15,004 bases of DNA from an uncultured Phycisphaerales bacterium. GTDB taxonomy: Bacteria > Planctomycetota > Phycisphaerae > WQYP01. The stretch covers positions 1 through 15,004 of the forward strand of contig CALCHA010000046.1 in NCBI GenBank assembly GCA_937901265.1. The letters are read 5' to 3'. Under the pieces are notes generated by a model. The model was not told the DNA's origin, did no database searches, and saw only the letters and a program-made list of their open reading frames with translations. The translations under genes were made by a program, and so were the position numbers. Shown here in pieces: positions 1 through 6,998 of the stretch (within the stretch, counting starts at the first letter, position 1; every line of letters starts with the position of its first letter).

Positions 1-1
1 G

Positions 2-58
2 ATATGGTTGGGGGGTGGCCACCGGGCCGAGGTTGCAGGTCTTATTGCGTGGGTGTGA
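2..58 (+). CDS. Possible 3' end of an upstream gene (partial)
   Basis: A frame open from the window edge ends at a TGA (56-58) three bases before the fucosidase ATG. The 18 visible residues end in AEVAGLIAWV. The close junction is what one would expect if an upstream gene were co-transcribed with the fucosidase. The fragment is too short to identify, and its third codon positions are less GC-rich than those of the neighbouring genes, so it may be chance open sequence. Confidence 0.22.
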   Translation: MWLGGGHRAEVAGLIAWV

Positions 59-61
59 GCG

Positions 62-1462
62 ATGAAGAAACGCGAAGTCATCCTGTTGGCGCTGCTTTGC
101 GGAGCATTGGGGCAGACGCGTCCCGAGGGTCCTGCGACGGGGCCGGCGGCTGTGGTCCAGGAAACCGCTGCGCAGAAGGATGCGCGGATGCACTGGTGGC
201 GGGAGGCGCGCTTCGGGTTGTTTATCCATTGGGGGCTCTACGCGGTGCCGGCGGGGGTTTATCAGGGCAAGCCGGTGCCGGATCTGGGGGAGTGGATCAT
301 GAACAACGCATCGATCCCCGTGAACACCTATGCGGCCTACGCCAAGGCGTTCAACCCGACGAAATTCAACGCGGAGCAGTGGGTGGAAATGGCGAAGGCG
401 GCGGGGATGAAATACATCGTGATCACCGCGAAGCATCACGACGGGTTCGCCATGTTCAAGTCGCAGGATCCCTTCAACATTGTGGATGCGACGCCCTACG
501 GGAAGGATCCGATCGCCGAACTGGCGGCGGCGTGCCGGAAAGCGGGGCTGCATTTTGGCGTTTATTATTCGCAGTCGCAGGACTGGCATCATGCGGGCGG
601 ATATGCGTATGGGCGGGACGGGCGAAAGAATGGCGATCATTGGGATGCGGCCCAGGCGGGTTCTTTTGACGACTATCTGCAGGGGGTGGCGATTCCACAG
701 GTGCGGGAGCTGCTGACGCAGTATCAGCCCGACGTCCTCTGGTGGGACACTTCCGGGCCCATGACCAGGGAGGAGGCGGGGGAACTGCACGCCCTGCTGG
801 GGTTGCGGCCGGGGGTGATCACGAACAATCGGCTGGGGGGCGGCTTCAAGGGCGACACGGAGACGCCGGAGCAGCGGATTCCGGTGACGGGGTTTGCGGA
901 TGGGCGGGATTTTGAAGTGTGCATGACGATCAACGGGACGTGGGGATACAAATCAACGGATGTGAATTTCAAATCGACGCAGACGCTGCTGCGGAACCTG
1001 GTGGACATTGCCTCGAAGGGGGGCAACTATCTGCTGAACGTGGGCCCGACGGCCGCGGGGGAAATTCCGCAGCCGGAGGTGGAGCGGCTGGCGGCCATCG
1101 GGGCGTGGCTGAAGGTGAACGGCGAGTCGATTTATGCGACGGGGCCCAACCCGTTTCCAGCGGCAGCGGTCGCCACATCCCCGGCGACGCTGCCGGCGAC
1201 CTCGCGACCACGGACGCCGCCGGTGGTGTGGGATTGGCGGGCGACGACGAAGCCGGGGCGGATTTACATTCACCTGCTGACGTGGCCGGCGAGTCAGCGC
1301 TTTACCGTGCCGGGGCCGGTGCAGGTACTCAAGGCGTATCTGCTGGCCGACCCGGAGAAGGCGTTGGAGGTGGTCCCGGTGGCGGGGGGTCTAAGCCGGG
1401 TGACGTTGCCGGCGGTGGCGCCGGATGCGTTGGATACGGTATTGGTGTTGCAGACGCGGTGA
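62..1462 (+). CDS. Alpha-L-fucosidase, glycoside hydrolase family 29, probably secreted
   Basis: This enzyme should hydrolyse alpha-linked L-fucose from glycans by the retaining GH29 mechanism. It has 466 residues. A short basic start (MKKREV) and hydrophobic stretch to about residue 18 suggest a signal peptide, so it probably acts in the periplasm or outside the cell. The (beta/alpha)8 catalytic domain spans about residues 40-355. It carries family motifs FGLFIHWG (51-58), KHHDGF (124-129), VLWWDTSGP with the probable nucleophile D229, a TINGTWGY block near 289-296, and LLNVGPT followed by GAWLKVNGE. E285 is one candidate acid/base, but that residue varies between GH29 subfamilies and I cannot fix it. 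Residues from about 385 to the end resemble the usual C-terminal beta-sandwich. The segment at about 361-385 is a proline/threonine/alanine-rich linker. The Shine-Dalgarno sequence is weak. Its neighbour converges on it, ending 19 bases away. Confidence 0.95.
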   Translation: MKKREVILLALLCGALGQTRPEGPATGPAAVVQETAAQKDARMHWWREARFGLFIHWGLYAVPAGVYQGKPVPDLGEWIMNNASIPVNTYAAYAKAFNPTKFNAEQWVEMAKAAGMKYIVITAKHHDGFAMFKSQDPFNIVDATPYGKDPIAELAAACRKAGLHFGVYYSQSQDWHHAGGYAYGRDGRKNGDHWDAAQAGSFDDYLQGVAIPQVRELLTQYQPDVLWWDTSGPMTREEAGELHALLGLRPGVITNNRLGGGFKGDTETPEQRIPVTGFADGRDFEVCMTINGTWGYKSTDVNFKSTQTLLRNLVDIASKGGNYLLNVGPTAAGEIPQPEVERLAAIGAWLKVNGESIYATGPNPFPAAAVATSPATLPATSRPRTPPVVWDWRATTKPGRIYIHLLTWPASQRFTVPGPVQVLKAYLLADPEKALEVVPVAGGLSRVTLPAVAPDALDTVLVLQTR

Positions 1463-1481
1463 CGTTCGGCGTTTGGCACTT

Positions 1482-2429
1482 TCAGGGGCCGGCGTTGGTT
1501 GGGGGCGGGGCGGTCAGGTGGTCGACGACTTCTTTGGCGACCCAGCTCATGCGGTCCATCGCGCCCTGGGTTCGGGCGGCGAGGTGCGGAGCGAGGATGA
1601 TGTTGGGGAGGCCCCAGAGGGGGTAATCGGGGCCGGGCGGTTCGGGGTCGTGGACGTCGATCGCGGCACCGGCGATGCGATGGGTTTTCAGAGCCGTGGC
1701 GAGGTCCTCGGCGCTGACGACTTCCCCGCGGCAGGTGTTGACCAGCAGCGCGGTGGGCTTCATTTTCGAAAAGACGACGGCGTCGACGAGGCGGTAATTG
1801 AGATTGTCGGGCTGGTGGTCGACATGCAGGGAGAGGACATCGGCGCGGGAGTAGAGTTCGGCCTTGGACACGGCGGTGGCGGGATAATCGATAAGGGCGG
1901 ACACGTCGACGAGGTCGTTGTAGATCACGTTCATTTCCATGGCCCAGGCAATTTTTCCGACCCCGCGTCCGATGCGGCCCATGCCGAGGATGCCGAGGGT
2001 TTTTCCCGAAAGCTCCAAGCCCCGCACGGTCTTTCGAAAGCTATGGAACTGCTCGTCGGAGATGGGTTTGGTGAGGTTCACGACGGGGCGGGTAAGGGTG
2101 AAGATGAGGTTGAAGACATATTCGCAAACGGCGCGGGAATTGGCGGTGGGGGTGGAGATGACGGCGATGCCGCGGCCTTTGCAGGCGGGCTGGTCGATGT
2201 TGTCGAGGCCGACGCCGGCGCGTCCGACGACACGCAGGCGGGGGGCCTCCGCGAGCAGGGCTTCGTTCACTTGCGTGTAGGTGCGGACGATCAGGCCGTC
2301 GGCTTTGTGCAGCGCCTCGCGCAGGGCGGGGCGATCTTTCCAGGATGCCTCGATGACGGTGGCGTTTTCGCGGAGCCACGCGAAGGGAGTTTTCTCCAGG
2401 CCTTCGGTGCCGACAATGGTCGGTTTCAT
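1482..2429 (-). CDS. D-isomer-specific 2-hydroxyacid dehydrogenase (D-3-phosphoglycerate dehydrogenase-like)
   Basis: The protein is a cytoplasmic NAD-dependent 2-hydroxyacid dehydrogenase. The best guess is oxidation of D-3-phosphoglycerate, the first step of serine biosynthesis, but the family also uses other 2-hydroxyacids. It has 315 residues from the chosen start. Visible motifs are VGRAGVGLDNID (68-79), the Rossmann GMGRIG (149-154) with D172 at the end of the second strand (favouring NAD over NADP), and the catalytic triad R234 (NTCRGE), E263 (HDPEPP) and H282 (APHLAART). There is no ACT or ASB regulatory domain, so it matches the short form of SerA. An upstream in-frame ATG at 2528 would add 33 residues. 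I prefer 2429 because a perfect AAGGAGG lies 8 bases before it and the protein then starts directly on the fold. It shares its strand with the exported protein upstream, but a strong terminator lies between them. Confidence 0.93.
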   Translation of the reverse strand: MKPTIVGTEGLEKTPFAWLRENATVIEASWKDRPALREALHKADGLIVRTYTQVNEALLAEAPRLRVVGRAGVGLDNIDQPACKGRGIAVISTPTANSRAVCEYVFNLIFTLTRPVVNLTKPISDEQFHSFRKTVRGLELSGKTLGILGMGRIGRGVGKIAWAMEMNVIYNDLVDVSALIDYPATAVSKAELYSRADVLSLHVDHQPDNLNYRLVDAVVFSKMKPTALLVNTCRGEVVSAEDLATALKTHRIAGAAIDVHDPEPPGPDYPLWGLPNIILAPHLAARTQGAMDRMSWVAKEVVDHLTAPPPTNAGP

Positions 2430-2437
2430 GGGGGGAT

Positions 2438-2444
2438 CCTCCTT
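2438..2444 (-). promoter_or_regulatory. Strong Shine-Dalgarno site fixing the dehydrogenase start
   Basis: Read on the minus strand, AAGGAGG lies 8 bases before the ATG at 2429. It is the clearest ribosome binding site in the window and decides the start against the longer ATG at 2528. Confidence 0.85.
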
Positions 2445-2524
2445 GAATGGCCCGATGATACCGCGCGCGGCGATCGGCTTCCTCTCCGCGCCGGGGAAGG
2501 CCTGGGGCAACGACACCGGCGGCG

Positions 2525-2568
2525 GCAAAAAGCGAAAGGCTCCGGCGAACCTGTGTTCGCCGGAGCCT
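2525..2568 (-). terminator. Rho-independent terminator after the exported repeat protein
   Basis: A perfect 13-base inverted repeat (arms 2537-2549 and 2556-2568, loop of 6) reads on the minus strand as a GC-rich hairpin followed by TTTCGCTTTTTG. It lies 41 bases past the stop of the exported protein gene and about 95 bases before the dehydrogenase start. It should stop transcription of the former, and the dehydrogenase then needs its own promoter in 2430-2530. A TATCAT at 2455-2460 is a possible -10 box, but I see no good -35. Confidence 0.88.
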
Positions 2569-2608
2569 GCTCACCTCAGAGTCCCCCCTCACGAGTTGTC
2601 CGGAAGGT

Positions 2609-3946
2609 TTAGCGTTCCGAGGCAATCGACGTATCGCTGAAGGCCTGAAGGACGTGGAAAGCAGTGGTGCGATAGGCCGCATCCACGTTGCTGGGCCACG
2701 TGCTCTTCTGGTCATTGAGCGCACGGATGTGGCGGGCAAGGTTGTCACGCAGACCGTCGGCCGAGAGCTGATCGGGGACATCCAGCTTCCAGGTGTGCAT
2801 GGCGGTTCCATCCTGGACGAAGTGCAGGGTGGCGGGCATGCCGGCGCGAGGCGTGGTGGTATTGCTGGCCATATCGTCGCGGCCCACCGTGTTGGTGGGA
2901 GCGGGCACGACGCCGGGATTGGCGGTGACATCGTTACCGCGGACGGTGGTCATGGAGTTGCTGCCGCTGCTGGCCGGACCGGTGCGGTTGCCGAGGGTGG
3001 AGGAACTCGTATCGCTGGCGCTTTGCACGCCGTTGCGGTTCGACTGCGTCATCTCGTTGGGGGCGGTATTCAGGGTGCGGTCCGCGGTGGCACCGGTGTT
3101 CATCTCGGTGTTGTTCACGGCGTGGTTGTTGGCGTTGTTGGCCATGGCCGAGGACTCACCAATGGCGGTGACGTCATTGCCGCGAACGGTGGTCATGGAG
3201 TTACTGCCGCTGCTGGCCGGACCGGTGCGGTTGCCCAGGGTAGAGGAGCTGAGATCGCTGGCACTTTGTACGCCGTTGCGGTTCGACTGGGTCATCTCAT
3301 CGGGCGCCGTGTTGAGCTGGCGATCGCTGGTGGCGCGATTCGTCATGGTGTTGTCGGCCGCGTTGTGATTCATGGCGGACATGTTGCCGCTGGAGGCGTC
3401 CGTGCCGGACATCGCGGGATGCATCGGGGTGGAATGAGCGGCACTGTCGCTCATGGCTCCCGGGGCGGTGGCGTCTTTGATCGACACGGTGACCGACTTG
3501 TTGTCCTGTGCCCCGTAGACGAGGGCGTTGTCGAAGGCGGTTGCCTGGATGTCAAAATCCTGACCATATTTGGCGCGGAAATCCTGGCGGAACTGCTGGA
3601 CGACCCGGTCGAGGTTGTCGTTGCTGTTCGCGGCGGCTGGCTTCATTTTCATATGGTCGACATCTTTGGTGGAAAGGCTGTCGCGCAGGGCGTCGAACTT
3701 GTTGGGGGTGAGCGCGTTGTTGACGAGGTGAGCCAGCGCGTTGTGAACTTCGGCGGTGGTCGCCGCGTCCGCCTGGGTGTTGCCGATCTGCTCGAGGCGG
3801 GCACCGGCGCGATTGGCGGTAGCACCCATGTCAGCGGCTGCGGAATTGGCTCCACTGGTGCTCATGGGGGTATCGGCTGCGAAAGTGGTTCCACAGCTCA
3901 TGATTGCCAGGGACGCCGCCAATACGTAGACATGAAAACGTTTCAT
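2609..3946 (-). CDS. Exported protein of unknown function with tandem 81-residue repeats
   Basis: I do not recognise the family. The 445-residue protein begins with a signal peptide (MKRFHVYVLAASLAIMSCGT..., probable cleavage near residues 23-24). IMSC at 15-18 is a poor lipobox, so a lipoprotein is possible but less likely. Residues 50-130 look helical and charged; 130-158 form a short mixed segment ending VTVSIKDA. Residues 160-365 are low-complexity, rich in Ser, Thr, Asn, Ala, Met and Gly. They include two copies of a 51-residue block (211-261 and 292-342) spaced 81 residues apart. The C-terminal ~75 residues look folded, containing LHFVQDGTAMHTWKLDVPDQ and AFHVLQAFSD. GGAGG lies 5 bases before the ATG and supports this start. 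The gene ends at a strong terminator and its 5' side faces the histidine kinase, so it is probably monocistronic. A surface or periplasmic role is inferred only from the signal peptide and composition. Confidence 0.82.
   Translation of the reverse strand: MKRFHVYVLAASLAIMSCGTTFAADTPMSTSGANSAAADMGATANRAGARLEQIGNTQADAATTAEVHNALAHLVNNALTPNKFDALRDSLSTKDVDHMKMKPAAANSNDNLDRVVQQFRQDFRAKYGQDFDIQATAFDNALVYGAQDNKSVTVSIKDATAPGAMSDSAAHSTPMHPAMSGTDASSGNMSAMNHNAADNTMTNRATSDRQLNTAPDEMTQSNRNGVQSASDLSSSTLGNRTGPASSGSNSMTTVRGNDVTAIGESSAMANNANNHAVNNTEMNTGATADRTLNTAPNEMTQSNRNGVQSASDTSSSTLGNRTGPASSGSNSMTTVRGNDVTANPGVVPAPTNTVGRDDMASNTTTPRAGMPATLHFVQDGTAMHTWKLDVPDQLSADGLRDNLARHIRALNDQKSTWPSNVDAAYRTTAFHVLQAFSDTSIASER
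2921..3316 (-). repeat. Two-copy tandem repeat inside the exported protein gene
   Basis: Core blocks 2921-3073 and 3164-3316 are 153 bases each with a period of 243 bases (81 codons). Weaker similarity continues into the flanking spacer, so the whole unit was probably duplicated. By manual alignment the cores differ at about 20 bases but only 2 of 51 residues (D/N and L/T). Confidence 0.9.
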
Positions 3947-3984
3947 AATAACCTCCGGGAATTTTTGGATTCACCTTTCATGCC

Positions 3985-3997
3985 GCGACAACGTCGC
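3985..3997. promoter_or_regulatory. Short inverted repeat upstream of the exported protein
   Basis: GCGAC-AAC-GTCGC has perfect 5-base arms and lies 38-50 bases upstream of the exported protein ATG, within the divergent intergenic region. The position suits an operator, but a repeat this short is common by chance in GC-rich DNA. Confidence 0.25.
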
Positions 3998-4010
3998 CGC
4001 GACCTTCATG

Positions 4011-4040
4011 ATGGAGACATTGCAAAGCGTGTTCCTCCAT
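4011..4040. other. Hairpin-forming inverted repeat in divergent intergenic region
   Basis: ATGGAGACA (4011-4019) can pair with TGT...CTCCAT (4030-4040) with a 2-base bulge. There is no T run on either side, so it does not look like a terminator. It lies between the divergent exported-protein and histidine-kinase genes and could be a regulatory site or leader structure. Confidence 0.3.
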
Positions 4041-4100
4041 GGCTTTAATTTGCGTTTTGCGGAGATGATGCCGCTCCCACTTTTTTTTGCGGCCCCACGC

Positions 4101-4106
4101 TACAAT
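4101..4106 (+). promoter_or_regulatory. Candidate -10 box of the histidine kinase gene
   Basis: TACAAT preceded by CGC lies 26 bases before the kinase ATG. An identical CGCTACAAT precedes the methyltransferase gene. No convincing -35 is visible; an eight-T run lies at 4081-4088. Confidence 0.35.
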
Positions 4107-4132
4107 ACGTTTCTCGCGATTGTGGAATTTTC

Positions 4133-4942
4133 ATGCCAGACCCCCTCAGCCAGCCCCGCGAACCCCAGCGCCCCGCCAAGGGAGCGCCGCGGCGCAAGCG
4201 CCGGGAATATGAGCAACACGCCCGTCTGGACCAGCTCGCCGAGATGGGCAAACTGGCAGCGGGGCTGGCGCACGAGCTCAAGAATCCCCTTTCGACGCTG
4301 AAGCTGAACCTGCAGCTGTTGGAGGAGGACCTCGCGGCGCTTCCTGATTCGACCCCCCCCAAGCAGCGTTCGCTGACGCGCATCACCACGCTGAAGAAAG
4401 AAGCGGATCGTCTGCGGCACACGCTGGACGATTTCCTGCGGTTCGCCGGTCGGCTGGAGTTGCGCACGTCACCCGTGCCGCTTAATCGCGTGGTGGAGGA
4501 GCTGGTCGATTTCATTCATCCCCAGGCGCAGGCGAACAAGATCCGGGTGCACACGGCGCTGGCGGCGGAAAATCCCCTTTGCCCGCTGGATGACAATCTT
4601 TTCAAGCAGGCCTTGTTGAACCTGCTGCTCAACGCGATTCAGGCGATGCCCCCGGAGTGCTGCAAGGATCGCGGCGCGGAGTTGCTCGTGCGAACGCTGG
4701 TTTCCAAGGGGCAGGCGATTCTGTATGTCTCCGACACAGGCGTGGGCATCTCGCCCGAGCATTTGCCGCACATTTTTGATGCCTACTTCACGACGAAAAA
4801 GGGGGGCACGGGGTTGGGATTGCCGACGACGCGGCGCATTATTGAGGAGCATCACGGCACGATTGCCGTGCAGTCTGAGCCGAATCGCGGGACGTCGTTT
4901 CGCATTGAGCTGCCGCTGGTGGTCGACAGCACGGCTGCGTGA
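4133..4942 (+). CDS. Soluble sensor histidine kinase (HisKA-HATPase_c)
   Basis: This is a cytoplasmic two-component kinase that autophosphorylates on histidine and passes the phosphate to a receiver aspartate. The 269 residues begin with a basic, proline-rich stretch (1-25) and have no membrane segment or recognisable PAS/GAF input domain. The H box LAAGLAHELKNPLS contains phospho-accepting H47 and resembles the NtrB/ZraS type. The ATPase domain shows the N box LLNLLLNAIQAMP (N167), the G1 box SDTGVGIS (D201), the F box IFDAYFTTK, and the G2 box GGTGLGLPTTRRIIEEHHG. All catalytic elements are intact. The Shine-Dalgarno sequence is weak. The nearest possible partner is the stand-alone receiver at 6562, two genes on in the same direction. 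The signal may come from a partner protein, because the kinase itself shows no sensor. Confidence 0.92.
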   Translation: MPDPLSQPREPQRPAKGAPRRKRREYEQHARLDQLAEMGKLAAGLAHELKNPLSTLKLNLQLLEEDLAALPDSTPPKQRSLTRITTLKKEADRLRHTLDDFLRFAGRLELRTSPVPLNRVVEELVDFIHPQAQANKIRVHTALAAENPLCPLDDNLFKQALLNLLLNAIQAMPPECCKDRGAELLVRTLVSKGQAILYVSDTGVGISPEHLPHIFDAYFTTKKGGTGLGLPTTRRIIEEHHGTIAVQSEPNRGTSFRIELPLVVDSTAA

Positions 4943-4979
4943 CTGGCCGACCGGGCGAGCCGCGGGCGGCGTTGTGGGG

Positions 4980-5008
4980 GAGCCGCGAGCATTTCGCCGA
5001 CGCGGCTC
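4980..5008 (+). other. GC-rich hairpin between kinase and methyltransferase genes
   Basis: GAGCCGCG (4980-4987) and CGCGGCTC (5001-5008) form a perfect 8-base stem with a 13-base loop. A second copy of GAGCCGCG at 4957-4964 could pair with the same arm. No T tract follows, so if it ends the kinase transcript it is not a classical intrinsic terminator. It sits just upstream of the next candidate -10 box. Confidence 0.4.
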
Positions 5009-5015
5009 GCAACGC

Positions 5016-5021
5016 TACAAT
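5016..5021 (+). promoter_or_regulatory. Candidate -10 box of the rRNA methyltransferase gene
   Basis: TACAAT lies 34 bases before the ATG at 5056, in the same CGCTACAAT context as upstream of the kinase. The -35 is weak (TTCGCC at 4993-4998, 17-base spacer). Confidence 0.35.
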
Positions 5022-5055
5022 CCCGCCACCTGTATTTGCACTCATTGAGATTTCC

Positions 5056-6429
5056 ATGCCCGTGACTGCCCGAGAACTCGCGTTTCGCATCCTTTCCCGC
5101 TGGTACAACCTCGCGGAGCCGCCCTTTCTCCCGGAGCGTGGGGATGTGGAGTGGCAGGAACTTTCACCGCGCGATCGCGCCTTTGCGTTTGATTTGCTGA
5201 CCGGTGTGATGCGTCGCCGGGGAACGCTCGATGTGCTGATCGCCGCGCAGCTGCGGCAACCGCTGGACACGCTCGACCTGCCCGTGCGAGTGCTCTTGTG
5301 GATCGGCGCTTACCAGTTGCTGTTTCAATCCGGGACGGCGGCCTACGCGGCGGTGGATTCCACGGTGGATCTTGCCAAGTCGCTGCGCCAGACCGCGAAG
5401 GCCGGAGGGTTGGTCAATGCGGTCCTGCGCGGCATCACGCGGCTGCATCCGCAGGCAGCGCCGCGGGCGACGATGGCACGCTCACGCCGCGCTTTTCCGC
5501 TCGATTTCACCTCGGCGATCACGCTTTCACGCGATCTGTTCCCCAATCCCCACGCCGCCCCCGACGCCTATCTCGCGGCCACCACCAGCCATCCGGCGAG
5601 CTACGCCGGTCACCTGCGCAAACTTTTCGGCGATGCCCAGGCCGAGCTGCTCTTGATCCGCAACAACCTTCGCCCGACCATCACGTTTCGCGTCGATGCG
5701 GACAGCCTTGACGCCCCGGCCTCGGCGGGATTGGCACCGCACAGCGAGGCGGCCCGGTTTGTCGTGGCGGCTGAGGGGTGGAATACGGCGATTGAATCGC
5801 TGGTGGCCCGCGGCATTCTCTCGCCGCAGGATCCGACCGCCGCGAAGGCCGTGCGCTGGCTGGCGGGGAAGGGTGAATCGCCGAAAACGATTTTGGACTG
5901 GTGCGCCGGTCTGGGCACCAAGACGCTGCAGCTGGCCCGCGCGTTTCCCGACGCGACGGTGACGGCGACGGATGTGGACCATCCCAAGCTGTCGCGGCTG
6001 GAGGCACGCGCCAGGCAGGTGAAGCAGGCCAACATCGCCGTGAGAGCCATGCCGACGTTTGTCGATAACGCGGACACCTTTGACCTGGTGCTGGTGGATG
6101 TGCCCTGTTCCAATACCGGCGTGATGGCCAAGCGGGTGCAGTCGCGCTGGCGCTGGTCCACACTGGATCATGTAACGCTGCACGCCCTGCAGGCAAAGCT
6201 GCTGCAGCAGGCGGCGGCGCGGCTGGCTCCGGGGGGGCTGCTGGTCTACTCGACCTGCTCGATCGACCCGGGGGAAAACGAGCGGATCCTGGAATCGCGG
6301 CCGGCAACAGGGGCTTTTTCGGGGGATTTCTCGAAGGTTCACGAGGAAAACACCTTGCCCTCGCTCAGCGATGATCCGTTGGCGACGCATGATGGTGGGT
6401 ACTTTTGCGTCCTGCGGCGCAGCACCTGA
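5056..6429 (+). CDS. rsmB: 16S rRNA m5C967 methyltransferase RsmB-like (NusB domain + SAM methyltransferase)
   Basis: The enzyme should methylate C5 of a cytosine in 16S rRNA (position 967 in E. coli) using S-adenosylmethionine. The 457 residues fit the family length of about 430-450. Residues 1-135 form the NusB-like RNA-binding domain (ELAFRIL, SPRDRAFAFDLLTGVMRRRGTLD, AYAAVDSTVDLAK, GLVNAVLRG). The C-terminal Rossmann methyltransferase has the SAM loop DWCAGLGTKTLQLA (281-294), motif IV VDVPCSNTG with C351, and motif VI VYSTCSIDPGENE with the expected nucleophile C401. Both cysteines required in this family are present. A longer in-frame start at 4939 overlaps the kinase stop and would add 39 unrelated residues. 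The ATG at 5056 begins right at the NusB fold and is preferred despite lacking a strong ribosome binding site. No fmt or def gene accompanies it here, unlike in many genomes. Confidence 0.93.
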   Translation: MPVTARELAFRILSRWYNLAEPPFLPERGDVEWQELSPRDRAFAFDLLTGVMRRRGTLDVLIAAQLRQPLDTLDLPVRVLLWIGAYQLLFQSGTAAYAAVDSTVDLAKSLRQTAKAGGLVNAVLRGITRLHPQAAPRATMARSRRAFPLDFTSAITLSRDLFPNPHAAPDAYLAATTSHPASYAGHLRKLFGDAQAELLLIRNNLRPTITFRVDADSLDAPASAGLAPHSEAARFVVAAEGWNTAIESLVARGILSPQDPTAAKAVRWLAGKGESPKTILDWCAGLGTKTLQLARAFPDATVTATDVDHPKLSRLEARARQVKQANIAVRAMPTFVDNADTFDLVLVDVPCSNTGVMAKRVQSRWRWSTLDHVTLHALQAKLLQQAAARLAPGGLLVYSTCSIDPGENERILESRPATGAFSGDFSKVHEENTLPSLSDDPLATHDGGYFCVLRRST

Positions 6430-6486
6430 ATGGATCGGGCGAGACAAACGCCCCGGGCGTTGCCGCGCGATCCTGCCGAACTTTGG

Positions 6487-6516
6487 TTGCAGGACGCCCT
6501 CGCTTGCGTCGATAAT
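6487..6516 (+). promoter_or_regulatory. Candidate promoter of the receiver gene
   Basis: GATAAT (6511-6516) lies 18 bases downstream of TTGCAG (6487-6492), in the gap between the methyltransferase stop and the preferred receiver ATG. If used, transcription would start near 6523, which excludes translation from 6430. Confidence 0.35.
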
Positions 6517-6561
6517 TCGCATGTGCAAAGTAGTTCACCCGAGGACCCTGTGCTGCTCGCG

Positions 6562-6948
6562 ATGAATCCTGTGGCTCGGCCGATAACGCCGCTGAGAACG
6601 CTCGTCGTCGAAGACGATGCTTCCAGCCGCAACGCGCTGCAGGCGATCCTGAGGATTCTCGGCCATCAGGTGTCAACGGCGACCACGGTGGGGGAAGCGC
6701 TCCACTTGCTCGGGGCGCGGGCGGACGAGCTTCCCGAGACGCTGCTGCTGGATTTAATGCTGCCCGATGGCAACGGGATGGAAGTTCTGCAGCAAATACG
6801 TAAGCGCGCTCTGGCGATACGGGTGGCGGTGCTGAGCGGGGCGGACAAGCCCATGCTCGAAGCGGCCCGGGCGTTGAACCCGGATGCTGTCTTCGCCAAG
6901 CCCGTCGATGCCCCGCGGCTGCTGGCGTGGTTGCACACCGAGCGCTAA
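6562..6948 (+). CDS. Stand-alone response regulator receiver protein (CheY/Spo0F-like)
   Basis: The 128 residues form one receiver domain with no DNA-binding or enzymatic output. The acidic pocket is VVEDD (residues 15-19), the phosphoacceptor is D64 in LLLDLMLPDGNG, the switch residue is S92 in VLSGAD, and the conserved lysine is K113 in FAKPVD. All active-site residues are present. An upstream ATG at 6430, overlapping nothing and directly after the methyltransferase TGA, would add 44 residues with no family resemblance. I prefer 6562 because the fold starts there and a plausible promoter lies between the two. The output is unknown: it could be a phosphorelay intermediate or act through protein contact. 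The soluble kinase upstream is the nearest candidate phosphate donor. Confidence 0.85.
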   Translation: MNPVARPITPLRTLVVEDDASSRNALQAILRILGHQVSTATTVGEALHLLGARADELPETLLLDLMLPDGNGMEVLQQIRKRALAIRVAVLSGADKPMLEAARALNPDAVFAKPVDAPRLLAWLHTER

Positions 6949-6998
6949 AAGCCCCCTCCCGCCCCCCACCCCCGTTGCAGACGCGCCCGCCCCGTTCT

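Noticed and set aside
1425..2612. A 395-codon plus-strand open frame antisense to the dehydrogenase
   Set aside because: The minus strand encodes a complete dehydrogenase with catalytic triad and a strong ribosome binding site. The plus frame is Gly/Asp-rich shadow.
2921..3316. Repeats considered as CRISPR or intergenic repeats
   Set aside because: There are only two copies, 153 bases long, in frame, and with mainly silent differences. They are coding duplications.
2654..4048. A 464-codon plus-strand open frame across the exported protein gene
   Set aside because: It is Gly/Val/His-rich without motifs, whereas the minus-strand frame has a signal peptide, ribosome binding site, terminator and silent-site divergence between repeats.
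4133..4942. Histidine kinase considered as an anti-sigma or chemotaxis CheA-type kinase
   Set aside because: A canonical H box with phospho-histidine and all ATPase boxes are present in the order of a HisKA kinase.
6949..6998. C-rich run considered as a terminator between convergent genes
   Set aside because: There is no inverted repeat with a T tract on either strand.
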